DNA of 64,000 bases from positions 1,674,001-1,738,000 of the forward strand of contig NZ_CP059851.1 of NCBI RefSeq assembly GCF_014117445.1. The letters are read 5' to 3'. Both the position numbers and the translations under genes were made by a program. The DNA comes from Sandaracinobacteroides saxicola. Lineage in GTDB: Bacteria > Pseudomonadota > Alphaproteobacteria > Sphingomonadales > Sphingomonadaceae. The number at the start of each line of letters is the position of its first letter. Position 1 is the stretch's first letter. Shown in pieces: positions 18,094-26,702 of this stretch. A model generated the notes under the pieces. It saw nothing but the letters and a program-made list of their open reading frames with translations, was not told where the DNA came from and ran no database searches.

Positions 18094-18668
18094 GCGCGCC
18101 GCCGCACGAAGGGCAGCATCCGTGCCAGCACATCGTCGCGGTCCATGAAATGATGCTTCAGCGCGCCGGCGACATGCAGCAGCAGCAGCACGATCGCGCC
18201 ATAGGCCAGCCACTGATGCGCCGCGCCCGCGCGCTCCGCCAGCACCTTGCTCGTCCCCGTCGGCAGGTGCGGCCATTCGAACAGCCCGAACCAGATCGTC
18301 GGAAAATTCAGCGGGCTCGCCGACACCATCATCCAGCCCGACAGCGGAATGCCGATCATCAGCGCATAAAATCCATAATGCGTCACCCGCGCCAGAAAGC
18401 GTTCGGTAGCGGTCATGTGCCCCGGCAGTTGCGGAAAACCCTCCCGCAGCCGCATCGCCAGCCGCACCAGGCTCAGCACCAGCACAGTCAGGCCCATGCT
18501 CTTGTGCACCTGCACCACCGTGAATCCCAGCTGCCGCGTCGCAGGGTCCCTGGCGTTGAACAGGCTCTCCAGCAACAGGCCACCCGCCAGATTGCCGATG
18601 ATGATCAGCGCGATCAGCCAGTGGAGCGTGATGCTCCACCGGCTGTAGCGGTCATGCGACGCGCTCAT
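18090..18668 (-). CDS. Cytochrome b561 family membrane protein
   Basis: A 192-residue inner-membrane dihaem cytochrome. Four hydrophobic helices are visible, with haem-ligand histidines in ITLHWLIALIIIGN, VVQVHKSMGLTVLVLSLVRL, VTHYGFYALMIGIPLSGW and IVLLLLHVAGALKHHF. Such proteins oxidise quinol and donate electrons to periplasmic acceptors such as superoxide. It is sandwiched between two yceI genes with ATGA overlaps at both ends, an arrangement known for YceI/b561 pairs. Confidence 0.9.
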   Translation of the reverse strand: MSASHDRYSRWSITLHWLIALIIIGNLAGGLLLESLFNARDPATRQLGFTVVQVHKSMGLTVLVLSLVRLAMRLREGFPQLPGHMTATERFLARVTHYGFYALMIGIPLSGWMMVSASPLNFPTIWFGLFEWPHLPTGTSKVLAERAGAAHQWLAYGAIVLLLLHVAGALKHHFMDRDDVLARMLPFVRRRA

Positions 18669-19276
18669 TTCTTCAGGAATTCCGCTTCGATCACCAGCTC
18701 GACCGTATCCCCCACCGCCGGCAGGTACATTTTCTGGCCGAAATCGCTGCGCTTGATGCTGCCCTTCGCGCTGAAGCCCAGCACCGGCACCTTCATCATC
18801 GGATGATCCATCGCGCCGTTCAGCGTCACGTCCAGCGTCACCGGCTTCGTCACGCCCAGGAAGGTCAGGTCACCCGTCATCTTCCCGGTGTTCGGTCCCG
18901 TCGACACCAGCTTCGTCGATGCGAAGGTGATGGTCGGAAACTTGGCGGCGTTCATCACCTGCTCGCCTGTCAGCTTCTTGTCGAAATCGGTCTGGTCGGG
19001 AAACGGAAACTCAGTCTTCACGCTTGCCGCGTCGATGGTCACATTCACCTTGCTGTTCAGCGGGTTGGCCGCATCCAGCGTGACCGAGCCGTCCATCTTC
19101 GCAAAGCGCGCCGTGTACCAGCTCAGCCCCAGATGCTTCACCCGCCACACCAAGCTGGAATGAGCGGCGTCCATGCCATAGACGCCCGACGGCACCGTCA
19201 ATTTCATCGGCGCGGCCGACACCGCCCCGCCCATCAACGCCAGGCCCAGCACCGCACCCGCCACCAGCTTCAGCAT
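18665..19276 (-). CDS. Periplasmic YceI family protein (first copy)
   Basis: 203 residues with signal peptide MLKLVAGAVLGLALMGGAVSA. The barrel contains YGMDAAHSSLVWRVKHLGLSWYTARF, DFDKKLTGEQVMNAAKFPTITF, GDLTFLGVTKPVTLDV and IKRSDFGQKMYLPAVGD, the canonical YceI order and closer to the family consensus than the copy at 17542. Start at 19276 has GGGAGAG upstream; the open frame extends further without signal-peptide character. First gene of the YceI-b561-YceI operon. Confidence 0.9.
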   Translation of the reverse strand: MLKLVAGAVLGLALMGGAVSAAPMKLTVPSGVYGMDAAHSSLVWRVKHLGLSWYTARFAKMDGSVTLDAANPLNSKVNVTIDAASVKTEFPFPDQTDFDKKLTGEQVMNAAKFPTITFASTKLVSTGPNTGKMTGDLTFLGVTKPVTLDVTLNGAMDHPMMKVPVLGFSAKGSIKRSDFGQKMYLPAVGDTVELVIEAEFLKK

Positions 19277-19352
19277 CCGCTCTCTCCCATCCGCGCCCCG
19301 TCCCAGCGATAGGCCAGCGCGCGGTTGGCAGCAAGAGGCCGCGGCAGCAGCG

Positions 19353-20096
19353 TTATAGCTGGCCGGCCTGCGCTTCGAACAGGCTGCGCATCTCCGCCAG
19401 GCTGAACAGATGGGCATAGAGCAGCCCCATCATCCCGTTCTGCACCATCTTGCGCGCCTGGTCGCCGCGGATGTTCTGCAACTTGGTCTCGTCCACCATG
19501 CGGAAGCCGCGGAACACCGCCGGCTGCTCCATCCCCGGATTCTGGATCTGCGCCTCGCCCTCCATCAGCAGCCCCAGCTTCTCCAGCTCGTCCATGAAGC
19601 TCTTGGTGCGCGCGATCGCCTGTTCGAACTGCTCGCAGAAGTTCAGCACATTCTTCGTCACCTCGCTCGGCTCGGCGCCGTCGAACAGCTTCTGCTCCTC
19701 GTCCGGCCCCAGCATGCCGCTGGCATCGTCGAACACCAGGCTCAACTGCGTCGCGTCCGGCGTCAGCTTGGCCAGCATGAACGGATGGCGCCGCACATAG
19801 GCGGGGATATAGGTGCCGGCCTTCCACTGCCCCTCGGCATCGACGAACTGGTTCACCCCTTCCTGCAGGCCCACCAGCGCCAGCGGCACCGCGCCATCAC
19901 CCGTGCCGAACACGATCGGATAATGTTTCTGCGCCATGGCGAACTCGTCCACCGTCAGCGGGATGGCGTGCGTGCCGCGCGTGAACCCCAGGTCCAGCCG
20001 GTTCTTCAATCCCCAGCCCGCATGCGCCTGCGTGTCGAGCGGCGCCAGGCTGCCATAGAAGAGCGGCAATTGCTGTGCGGGCGGTTGGCTGGCCAT
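19353..20096 (-). CDS. SapC family protein
   Basis: About 247 residues, matching the SapC family: ALVGLQEGVNQFVDAEGQWKAGTYIPAYVRRHPF and the central DDASG...L region are typical. It was named from a Campylobacter surface-layer context; its role in alphaproteobacteria is not established. Three near ATGs compete (20108, 20099, 20096). GGGGAAC ends just ahead of 20099, so the ribosome most probably starts at 20096, MASQPPAQQLPLF. No signal peptide or membrane helix is obvious. Confidence 0.75.
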   Translation of the reverse strand: MASQPPAQQLPLFYGSLAPLDTQAHAGWGLKNRLDLGFTRGTHAIPLTVDEFAMAQKHYPIVFGTGDGAVPLALVGLQEGVNQFVDAEGQWKAGTYIPAYVRRHPFMLAKLTPDATQLSLVFDDASGMLGPDEEQKLFDGAEPSEVTKNVLNFCEQFEQAIARTKSFMDELEKLGLLMEGEAQIQNPGMEQPAVFRGFRMVDETKLQNIRGDQARKMVQNGMMGLLYAHLFSLAEMRSLFEAQAGQL

Positions 20097-20110
20097 CATG
20101 TTCCCCATAG

Positions 20111-20132
20111 AAAAAAGGCGCCTGAATGGCGC
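20111..20132 (-). terminator. Rho-independent terminator of the FAD oxidase gene
   Basis: On the minus strand GCGCC-ATTCA-GGCGC is followed by CTTTTTT, between the oxidase (20180-21562) and sapC. A 5-bp stem is short but GC-only. Confidence 0.6.
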
Positions 20133-20179
20133 ATCGCCGCCGCTTTAGCGACCGCCCAAGCCAGTGACAAGCAGCAGCC

Positions 20180-21562
20180 TCACACCAAAATCTTTCCGGG
20201 GTTCATGATGCCCTTCGGGTCCAGCGCCGCCTTCACCGCCCGCATCGCCGCCAGCTTGCCGGGATCGCCCAGCCGCGCAAGCTCCGCCGCCTTCAGCGTG
20301 CCGATGCCATGCTCGGCGCTGATCGACCCGCCCCAATCGGCGATCAGGTCGTGCAGCACCCGCCGCACGGGGACCCTGTTCGCCTCCACCCAGGCCCGAT
20401 CATCCACCCCTTCCGGCGCGCGGAAGTTCAGGTGCAGGTTGCCGTCGCCCAGATGGCCGAACGCCATCACCCGAAGCGTCGGGAACGCCCCGGCCATCAC
20501 CGCCACCACAGCCTCGTAAAAGGCCGGCAGGTCGGCGACCGCGATGCTCACATCATTCTTGATCGCGCCCCCGTCCCGCCGCTCCGCCTCCGGCAGTTCC
20601 TCACGCAGCCGCCACAGCGCCGCCGCCTGGGCGTCGCTTGCCGCCACCACCGCATCCTCTACCTCCGGTGCCGCCATCAGCACCTCGCCGAGCATGGCCT
20701 CCGGCGCCCCCCGCCCCGTCACCTCGATCAGCGCATGCCAGGCATGCGCACCCGCCAGCGGCGCCCGCACCCCCTCGATATGCCGCAACACCAGCGCCAG
20801 CCCCGCCGCCGGCATGATCTCGAAACTTTCCACCGCCTCCCCCAGCGCGCCGCGCACCCGCCTCAGCAGCGCCAGCGCCTCCGCAGGGCTGTGCAGCCCC
20901 ACCCAGGCCACCGCCCGCGCCGCCGGTGCCGGCACCAGCCGCAGCGTCGCCGCGGTCACGATGCCCAGCGTGCCCTCCCCGCCGATCAGCAACTGCTTGA
21001 TGTCATAACCGCTGTTGTCCTTGCGCAGCCCGCCCAGCTGGTTCAGCACCGATCCGTCCGGCAGCACCGCCTCCAGCCCGAGCACCAGCGCCCGCATCGT
21101 GCCATGCCGCAGCACCTGCACCCCGCCGGCATTGGTCGAGATCAGCCCGCCGATCGTCGCCGACCCCTTTGCCCCCAGCGACAGCGGAAACACGCAGCCC
21201 TCCTTTGCCGCCGCGTCATGCAGCGCCTGCAACACCACGCCCGCTTCCACCGTGGCGCTCAGGCCCGCCGCATCCACCTGCCGTATGGCCCGCATCCGCT
21301 CCAGGCTGACGATCCACGCGCCGCCCTCCGCGCCCGGCAGGCCACCCCCCACCAGCCCCGTTCGCCCGCCCTGCGGCACCAGCGGCACGCCATGCTCTCC
21401 CGCCGCCCGCACGACCGCCACCACCTCGGCAATGCTCGCCGGTTTCAGCAGCGCCGCCGCCGGGCCGCCCGTCGCCCCGCGCCAGTCGGTCAGGCGCGGC
21501 GCGATATCCTCCGCCGTGGTCGAAACCCACACCCCCGCCGCCCGCAGAGCCTCCAGCGTCAT
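20180..21562 (-). CDS. FAD-binding oxidoreductase, D-2-hydroxyacid dehydrogenase type
   Basis: A 460-residue GlcD-like flavoprotein, second of its kind in the window. The PCMH domain shows LVPQGGRTGLVGGG and LSLGAKGSATIGGLISTNAGG; the C-terminal domain has AFGHLGDGNLHLNF and SAEHGIGTLK, the metal-binding histidines of D-2-hydroxyglutarate/D-lactate dehydrogenases. Start at 21562 lies two bases after the phaR stop (TGACGATG), so it is cotranscribed with phaR. Likely substrate D-2-hydroxyglutarate or D-lactate; not proven by sequence. Confidence 0.85.
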   Translation of the reverse strand: MTLEALRAAGVWVSTTAEDIAPRLTDWRGATGGPAAALLKPASIAEVVAVVRAAGEHGVPLVPQGGRTGLVGGGLPGAEGGAWIVSLERMRAIRQVDAAGLSATVEAGVVLQALHDAAAKEGCVFPLSLGAKGSATIGGLISTNAGGVQVLRHGTMRALVLGLEAVLPDGSVLNQLGGLRKDNSGYDIKQLLIGGEGTLGIVTAATLRLVPAPAARAVAWVGLHSPAEALALLRRVRGALGEAVESFEIMPAAGLALVLRHIEGVRAPLAGAHAWHALIEVTGRGAPEAMLGEVLMAAPEVEDAVVAASDAQAAALWRLREELPEAERRDGGAIKNDVSIAVADLPAFYEAVVAVMAGAFPTLRVMAFGHLGDGNLHLNFRAPEGVDDRAWVEANRVPVRRVLHDLIADWGGSISAEHGIGTLKAAELARLGDPGKLAAMRAVKAALDPKGIMNPGKILV

Positions 21563-21564
21563 CG

Positions 21565-22131
21565 TCACCCCTTGGTCAGCTTCTCCAGCTGCGCCTGCAA
21601 CGCCGCCATCTGAGCCTTCAGCGCCGCCAGCTCTTCCGCCTTGGCATCCGCCGCAACGGGCACAACCTCCGGCTCCACGCGCCCGCCGCGCATCCACATG
21701 TCGGCGGCCGCCTTCATCATCGCCATGTTCTGCCGCGCCAGCGCCTCGAACGGGTTCACCGCTCCCCCCATCGCCCCCGCCACCGCCTTGCGGAACTGTT
21801 CCTGGTTGCGCGCGAACGCCTCCATCGAGGCTTCCAGATAATGCGGCACCATCGCCTGCATCTGGTCGCCATACATGGTGATCAGCTGCCGCAGGAAGTT
21901 CACCGGCAGCATCGTCGAGCCGCGGTTCTCCTCTTCCATGATGATCTGCGTCAGCACGCTGTGCGTGATGTCCTCGCCCGATTTCGCGTCGACGACCTTG
22001 AACTCCTTGCCCTCGCGCGTCATCACCGACAGATGCTCCAGCGTGATGTAACTGCTGCTGTGGGTGTCATACAGTCGCCGGTTGGCGTATTTCTTGATGA
22101 TGATCGGCGTCTTGGCGGCGGTTTCGGGCAT
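21565..22131 (-). CDS. phaR: Polyhydroxyalkanoate synthesis repressor PhaR
   Basis: 188 residues. The N-terminal PhaR/PHB accumulation regulator domain is IIIKKYANRRLYDTHSSSYI with LEHLSVMTREGKEFKVVDAK, followed by the LTQIIMEEENRG and NFLRQLITMYGDQMQAMVPHYLEAS segments; the tail is a coiled-coil (EELAALKAQMAALQAQLEKL). PhaR represses phasin genes and binds PHB granules. It is divergent from a thiolase of the PhaA type, which fits a polyhydroxybutyrate role. Start at MPETAAK (22131) chosen because the frame further upstream has no family similarity. Confidence 0.93.
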   Translation of the reverse strand: MPETAAKTPIIIKKYANRRLYDTHSSSYITLEHLSVMTREGKEFKVVDAKSGEDITHSVLTQIIMEEENRGSTMLPVNFLRQLITMYGDQMQAMVPHYLEASMEAFARNQEQFRKAVAGAMGGAVNPFEALARQNMAMMKAAADMWMRGGRVEPEVVPVAADAKAEELAALKAQMAALQAQLEKLTKG

Positions 22132-22260
22132 CGATGATCCTGTCCATGGCGGCAAAACCCCACTTAGCATGTGCAGCATGACCCCGCAATTGACGCCGTA
22201 ACCACTGGCAGTCGGCCGCTCGACCCGCTACATCGCCGGCAACCAGCACAGGAGTACCCC

Positions 22261-23433
22261 ATGACCGACGTCGTCATCACCGCCGCGCGCCGCACCGCGG
22301 TCGGCAGTTTCCTCGGCGCCTTCGCCGGCACGCCCGCCCACGAACTCGGTTGCGCCGCCATCACCGCCGCGCTTGCCGACAGCGGCGTTACCGGCGGCGA
22401 TATCGGCGAAGTCATCCTCGGCCAGGTGCTCACCGCCGGCCAGGGCCAGAACCCGGCGCGCCAGGCAAGCATCGCCGCCGGCATCCGCCAGGAAACCCCG
22501 GCCTGGGGCGTCAACCAGGTCTGCGGCTCGGGCCTGCGCGCCGTCGCGCTTGCCGCCAATGCCATCCGCCAAGGTGACCATTCCATCATGCTCGCCGGCG
22601 GGCAGGAAAGCATGTCGCTCTCGATGCACGCGCAATCGCTCCGTCCCGGCACCAAGATGGGCGCGCTGGAACTGGTCGACACCATGATCAAGGATGGCCT
22701 GTGGGATGCCTTCAACGGCTATCACATGGGCATCACCGCCGAAAACCTTGCCGAGCGCTACCAGATTTCCCGCGAGGCACAGGATGCCTTCGCCGCCCAC
22801 AGCCAGAACAAGGCCGAAGCCGCCCGCCGCGACGGCCGCTTCAAGCCTGAAATCGCCCCGGTCACCCTCAAGACCCGCAAGGGCGAGAGCATCATCGACA
22901 CCGACGAATATATCCGCGATGGCGTCACGCCCGAAAGCCTCGCCGGCCTGAAACCCGCCTTCAAGAAAGACGGCACCGTCACCGCCGCCAACGCCAGCGG
23001 CCTCAATGACGGCGCCGCTGCCCTCGTCCTGATGTCGGCGGCGGAGGCCGCGCGGCGCAACGCGCCCATCCTTGCCCGCGTCGTCAGCGCCGCCTCCACC
23101 GGCGTCGATCCCGCCGTCATGGGTATCGGGCCGGTCACCGCCTCGCAGGCGGCGCTCAAAAAGGCCGGCTGGAGCGTCGCCGACCTCGACCTTGTCGAGG
23201 CGAACGAAGCCTTCGCCGCCCAGGCGCTCGCCGTCGGCCAGGAACTGGGTCTCGATCCGGCGAAGCTCAACGTCAATGGCGGCGCCATCGCCATCGGCCA
23301 TCCCATCGGTGCCTCGGGTGCGCGCATCCTCGTCACGCTGCTCCATGAAATGGCCCGCCGCGACGCGAAAAAGGGGCTCGCGACGCTCTGCATCGGCGGC
23401 GGCATGGGTATAGCCCTGACCGTCGAACGCTGA
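22261..23433 (+). CDS. phaA: Acetyl-CoA C-acetyltransferase (beta-ketothiolase)
   Basis: A 390-residue biosynthetic thiolase joining two acetyl-CoA molecules to acetoacetyl-CoA. Cys88 in [11 protein letters not shown] is the acyl-carrier cysteine, [20 protein letters not shown] holds the catalytic His, and CIGGGMGIA the second cysteine. AGGAG lies just ahead of the ATG at 22261. Divergent from phaR, and its product is the first intermediate of polyhydroxybutyrate synthesis; the symbol is by analogy, since no phaB or phaC is in the window. Confidence 0.88.
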   Translation: MTDVVITAARRTAVGSFLGAFAGTPAHELGCAAITAALADSGVTGGDIGEVILGQVLTAGQGQNPARQASIAAGIRQETPAWGVNQVCGSGLRAVALAANAIRQGDHSIMLAGGQESMSLSMHAQSLRPGTKMGALELVDTMIKDGLWDAFNGYHMGITAENLAERYQISREAQDAFAAHSQNKAEAARRDGRFKPEIAPVTLKTRKGESIIDTDEYIRDGVTPESLAGLKPAFKKDGTVTAANASGLNDGAAALVLMSAAEAARRNAPILARVVSAASTGVDPAVMGIGPVTASQAALKKAGWSVADLDLVEANEAFAAQALAVGQELGLDPAKLNVNGGAIAIGHPIGASGARILVTLLHEMARRDAKKGLATLCIGGGMGIALTVER

Positions 23434-24041
23434 TGCCACCCGCCACCGCACCCGCCGCGGCCATGGGCAGCGGCGAAGCGACCGCCGACACGACCATCCC
23501 CGTCGCCGTGAAGGCGCGCCCGCAGGCGCCCGGCGAGGGCGAACTGATCCTCTGGCAGGGCCGCGCCGGCGGCAGCCGCGTGCTCCTCGAAACGCTGGGC
23601 CTCTTCCTCCTCCTCGGCCTGTTGATCTGGTTCGCGGTCAGCCTCATCCTGCCGCATTTCGCCGGCTCCGAATTCGCCGGCACGCCGAACGCCAGCGCCA
23701 CGCCGCTGATCCTTGCCATGCTGATCGGCATGGCGCTGATCATCGGCCTGCCGGTCTGGCTGCGCTCCAGCGCGCGCGGCCGCGCCCACTACATGCTCAC
23801 CAACCGCCGCGCGCTCGTCTGGCTCGGCGACCGCATCATCGGCGAAGCGGTGCTGTTCGGCAGCGAGGTCCGCCTCATCGAACGCAGCGTCGAGTTCAGC
23901 GGCGCGCTGCAATGGCTCGACTGGCGGCTCAAGGACGAGGGGATGGACCGCCTGCGGTTCGAGCAACTGCCCGACGCCGCCACCGTCGCCGAGCTCGCCG
24001 AACGCCACGGCGCCCGCCGCACCGAATGGCCCAGTTCCTGA
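23433..24041 (+). CDS. Membrane protein with PH-like domain
   Basis: 202 residues, starting on the last base of the thiolase stop (TGATG); an ATG at 23463 is an alternative. Two membrane helices are evident (LLETLGLFLLLGLLIWFAVS and ATPLILAMLIGMALIIGLPV), followed by HYMLTNRRALVWLG, the YxxTNRR signature of bacterial PH-like domains. No function is recognised. It forms a pair with the next small membrane protein and may simply be cotranscribed with the thiolase. Confidence 0.6.
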   Translation: MPPATAPAAAMGSGEATADTTIPVAVKARPQAPGEGELILWQGRAGGSRVLLETLGLFLLLGLLIWFAVSLILPHFAGSEFAGTPNASATPLILAMLIGMALIIGLPVWLRSSARGRAHYMLTNRRALVWLGDRIIGEAVLFGSEVRLIERSVEFSGALQWLDWRLKDEGMDRLRFEQLPDAATVAELAERHGARRTEWPSS

Positions 24042-24062
24042 CAGCGGCGGCGGGGGATCGAC

Positions 24063-24596
24063 ATGCAGCCAACCGACGCCACGGCGCCCCCGTTCGACCT
24101 GCTCGAACTGCAATCACTGCGCGCCGAACTGCTGCTGCGCATGGCGGTGCAGAACCTCATCCTGGTCCTCCTGCTGCCGCTCCTGCTCGCCACCTTCATC
24201 GTCCAGCTGATCCTCCCTGCAACCGCCCCGCTCGCCGCGCTGGGCTTTACCGTCACCGCCGGGGCCGGGGCGCTCATCTGGTGCCACCAGGGCGCCCGCC
24301 AGGTGCAGCTGAAGGCCTATCTCATGCTGCTGGCGGCGCGCCACACGCCCGATGGCGGCTGGGAAAGCTGGCTCCCCGATCATCCCATCGGCGGGCGTCT
24401 CGGCAGCCGCTGGTTCATCTCGACCAAGGGCGTGCTGCTCGGCAGCCAGGCCGCGGCGCTGGTCGCCGCCATCATCCAGGCCGGCCTCCAGCCGCTGCCG
24501 ATGCTCGCCACCGTCGCCGCCATCGCCGTGACCGCTTTCTTCCTGCTGCTCAACCCAAAGGAATCGACCGCCCCGATCCCCGGCCGACCAGGCTGA
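24063..24596 (+). CDS. Hypothetical membrane protein
   Basis: 177 residues not recognised as any family. Two closely spaced helices at about 29-75 and two more near the C-terminus (AAALVAAIIQAGLQ and MLATVAAIAVTAFFLLL) flank a soluble centre containing GRLGSRWFISTKG. The spacing to the preceding gene is 21 bases with GGCGGCGGGGGA upstream of the ATG. Its 3' end overlaps the glycosyltransferase gene on the other strand by 47 bases. Confidence 0.55.
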   Translation: MQPTDATAPPFDLLELQSLRAELLLRMAVQNLILVLLLPLLLATFIVQLILPATAPLAALGFTVTAGAGALIWCHQGARQVQLKAYLMLLAARHTPDGGWESWLPDHPIGGRLGSRWFISTKGVLLGSQAAALVAAIIQAGLQPLPMLATVAAIAVTAFFLLLNPKESTAPIPGRPG

Positions 24597-25464
24597 ACAC
24601 CGCCGCCACCCGCGCCCAGCGCACCCGCCACAGCAACGCCCCCACCGCCAGCCGGAACCGCCCCCCCGTCCCCGCCAGTGCCGGATGCCACAACACGCGG
24701 AACTGGTGCACCAGCGGCGAAAGCGCCACCTTCGCCTGATACCACAGCGACGCCACCACGGGCCGGCCCGCGTCCCGATCGGTCAACCACATCTCCCGCG
24801 CCACCCGCCGCCAGCGCGCCAGCAACCGCGCCTCGTCGTCGATGGCGCGATGCCGGACCGCCAGCCCGGCCTCCAGCCGCGGCGCAAAGCCCATGGCGGC
24901 CGCCCGCCGGCACCAGTCCAGATCCTCCGAAACACCCGTCCGGAACGGCCCGACCGCCGCGAACACCGCCGCCTCCACCATCAGGTTCCCGGTCAGCAGC
25001 AACCCGTCGCGGCGGAAACTCCGCTCGCTATCGAACCCGAACAATAGGTCGAACCCGGCCGCCGCCGTCGGCGGCCGCACCCCCTGATCCAGCAACCCCA
25101 CCCGCACCGGCCCCCCCACCACGGGGGCTTCCGGCGCCGCCCGCAGCCAGTCGGCCGCCGGCTCGCAATCGCAGTCCAGAAACGCCAGCCGCCGCCCTCG
25201 CGCCACCGCCACCCCGGCATTGCGCGCCGGGCCGGCCCCGATCTGCGCGCAGTGAACCAGCCGCGCCGGCCCCGCCACCGCGCGCACGGCCGCCGCATCG
25301 CGCGACCCATTGTCGACCACGATCACCTCGAATGCCGGCGATTCCGGCGCCAGCCTCGCCAGCGCCGCCAATGTCCGTGCCAGCCCCGCCACATCATCCC
25401 GATGCGGAATGATCACACTGACGCACGGCTCCTCCGTGACAGCGAAGCTCAGCTCCGATGCCAT
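24550..25464 (-). CDS. Glycosyltransferase family 2
   Basis: 304 residues. A GT-A domain with CVSVIIPHRDDVAGLARTL, VIVVDNGSRDAA, GAGPARNAGVAVARGRRLAFLDCDCEP (D-x-D metal-binding region), then GVSEDLDWCRRAAAMG, which holds the ED acceptor-base motif. The C-terminal stretch is hydrophobic and basic. Start at 25464 overlaps the end of the nitric oxide synthase gene by 16 bases, so the two are translationally linked. Transfers a sugar to an unknown acceptor; last gene of the minus-strand cluster. Confidence 0.85.
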   Translation of the reverse strand: MASELSFAVTEEPCVSVIIPHRDDVAGLARTLAALARLAPESPAFEVIVVDNGSRDAAAVRAVAGPARLVHCAQIGAGPARNAGVAVARGRRLAFLDCDCEPAADWLRAAPEAPVVGGPVRVGLLDQGVRPPTAAAGFDLLFGFDSERSFRRDGLLLTGNLMVEAAVFAAVGPFRTGVSEDLDWCRRAAAMGFAPRLEAGLAVRHRAIDDEARLLARWRRVAREMWLTDRDAGRPVVASLWYQAKVALSPLVHQFRVLWHPALAGTGGRFRLAVGALLWRVRWARVAAVFSLVGRGSGRSIPLG

Positions 25465-26699
25465 ATCGCGTCCCGACGCCGCCGCCAGTCGCGCCAGCGC
25501 GCTTGCCAGCGCCGGAACCGCCGCAGCCACCGCCCCTGCCGCTCCAGGCTTCGGTCCAGCCGCAGCGCGCCGCCGTCCAGCTGCCGGCTGACATAGAAAT
25601 TCGGCACCGCATGCATGTCCGTCATCGGCAGGTGGAACACAGGGCAGGCGGCGCTTGCCTGCGGCGGCACGATCCAGGTCCAGTCGCCCGACGGCACCCG
25701 CCCCGCCCGCTGCTCCAGCCGCGCGAACTCCATATATTCGGCGCTCGCCACATGATGGTCGACGATTGCCGCCCCCGCCTCGCCAAAGCTCCACAACACC
25801 GCGCGGTTCAACTCGGTCAGCGCCATGTCGCGCCACAGCTGATCGCCCCGGTCCATCCCCAATGCGTCCGCCACCTGCGGCAGCAGGTCGAACCGCCGCT
25901 GGTCCGCCAGGTTGCGCGAGGCGATCTCGGTCGCCATGTAATAGCCGTTGAACGGCGCGCACGGATAATCGATGCCGCCGATGGTCAGCACCATGTTGGT
26001 CACGCACGGCACGCTGTACCAGCGCAGCCCCAGCGCCTCCAGGCCCGCCAGGGTCGGATGCCGGATCGGCACTTCCTTCGCCAAGCCCGGCGGCAGCGGA
26101 AACAGGTGCCGGTGCCCGCGGCTGTCGCGCACGATCAGCGGCAGCAGGTCGAACGCCGTACGCCGCGCGGGCGGCCGCCACCCCAGCGCGATGGCGATCC
26201 GCGCCAGCTCCACGTTGCGCCGGTCGCCCAGCACCGCGCCATCCTCGCCGATCCAGCCGGCATATTGGAACATCTGCGCATTCTCGATGGTCGCCGGCAC
26301 GCCGCCCGCCGCCGCCGCGAAGATGCTGATCGCCGCGCCCGATCGTCCGGCCGCCTCGGCGACATGCGCGAACATCCGCTCGGCAATCGCCGCCGGCTCG
26401 GTCACATCGCGGCAATCGCGCACCGCCAGCGATTTCCAGCGCAGCCGGCCGATGCAGCGCGCATGGTTGCGCCACGCCACCCGCGCCCCGAACGCCAGCT
26501 CATCGATGCTGTGCGCATAATGGCCGTGCCGCCGCAACGCCGCCCGCACCTCGGCCTCCCGCGCCGCCAGCGTCTCGGGCGCCATGCCGGTCTCGCGCGC
26601 GAACTGCCGCAGGAACGCGACCGCCTCCTCCCGCCGCTCGCCACGCCCCAGGCGCCGCAGCCGCCGCTGCACCGGGTCGGCGGACACGAAACTGTCCAT
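25449..26699 (-). CDS. nos: Bacterial nitric oxide synthase oxygenase
   Basis: 416 residues matching the NOS oxygenase domain, which oxidises L-arginine to citrulline and nitric oxide with haem and a pterin. The haem-thiolate cysteine is Cys82 in VAWRNHARCIGRLRW; GGIDYPCAPFNGYYMATEIASRNLAD holds the arginine-binding glutamate (Glu258); WYSVPCVTNMVLTIGG and WTWIVPPQASAACPVFH complete the pocket. No reductase domain is fused and no zinc-hook N-terminus is present, as in other bacterial NOS. It is longer than Bacillus NOS (about 360) because of an N-terminal extension and a very basic C-terminus. Three bases separate it from the radical SAM gene. Confidence 0.92.
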   Translation of the reverse strand: MDSFVSADPVQRRLRRLGRGERREEAVAFLRQFARETGMAPETLAAREAEVRAALRRHGHYAHSIDELAFGARVAWRNHARCIGRLRWKSLAVRDCRDVTEPAAIAERMFAHVAEAAGRSGAAISIFAAAAGGVPATIENAQMFQYAGWIGEDGAVLGDRRNVELARIAIALGWRPPARRTAFDLLPLIVRDSRGHRHLFPLPPGLAKEVPIRHPTLAGLEALGLRWYSVPCVTNMVLTIGGIDYPCAPFNGYYMATEIASRNLADQRRFDLLPQVADALGMDRGDQLWRDMALTELNRAVLWSFGEAGAAIVDHHVASAEYMEFARLEQRAGRVPSGDWTWIVPPQASAACPVFHLPMTDMHAVPNFYVSRQLDGGALRLDRSLERQGRWLRRFRRWQARWRDWRRRRDAIWHRS

Positions 26700-26702
26700 C
26701 GC

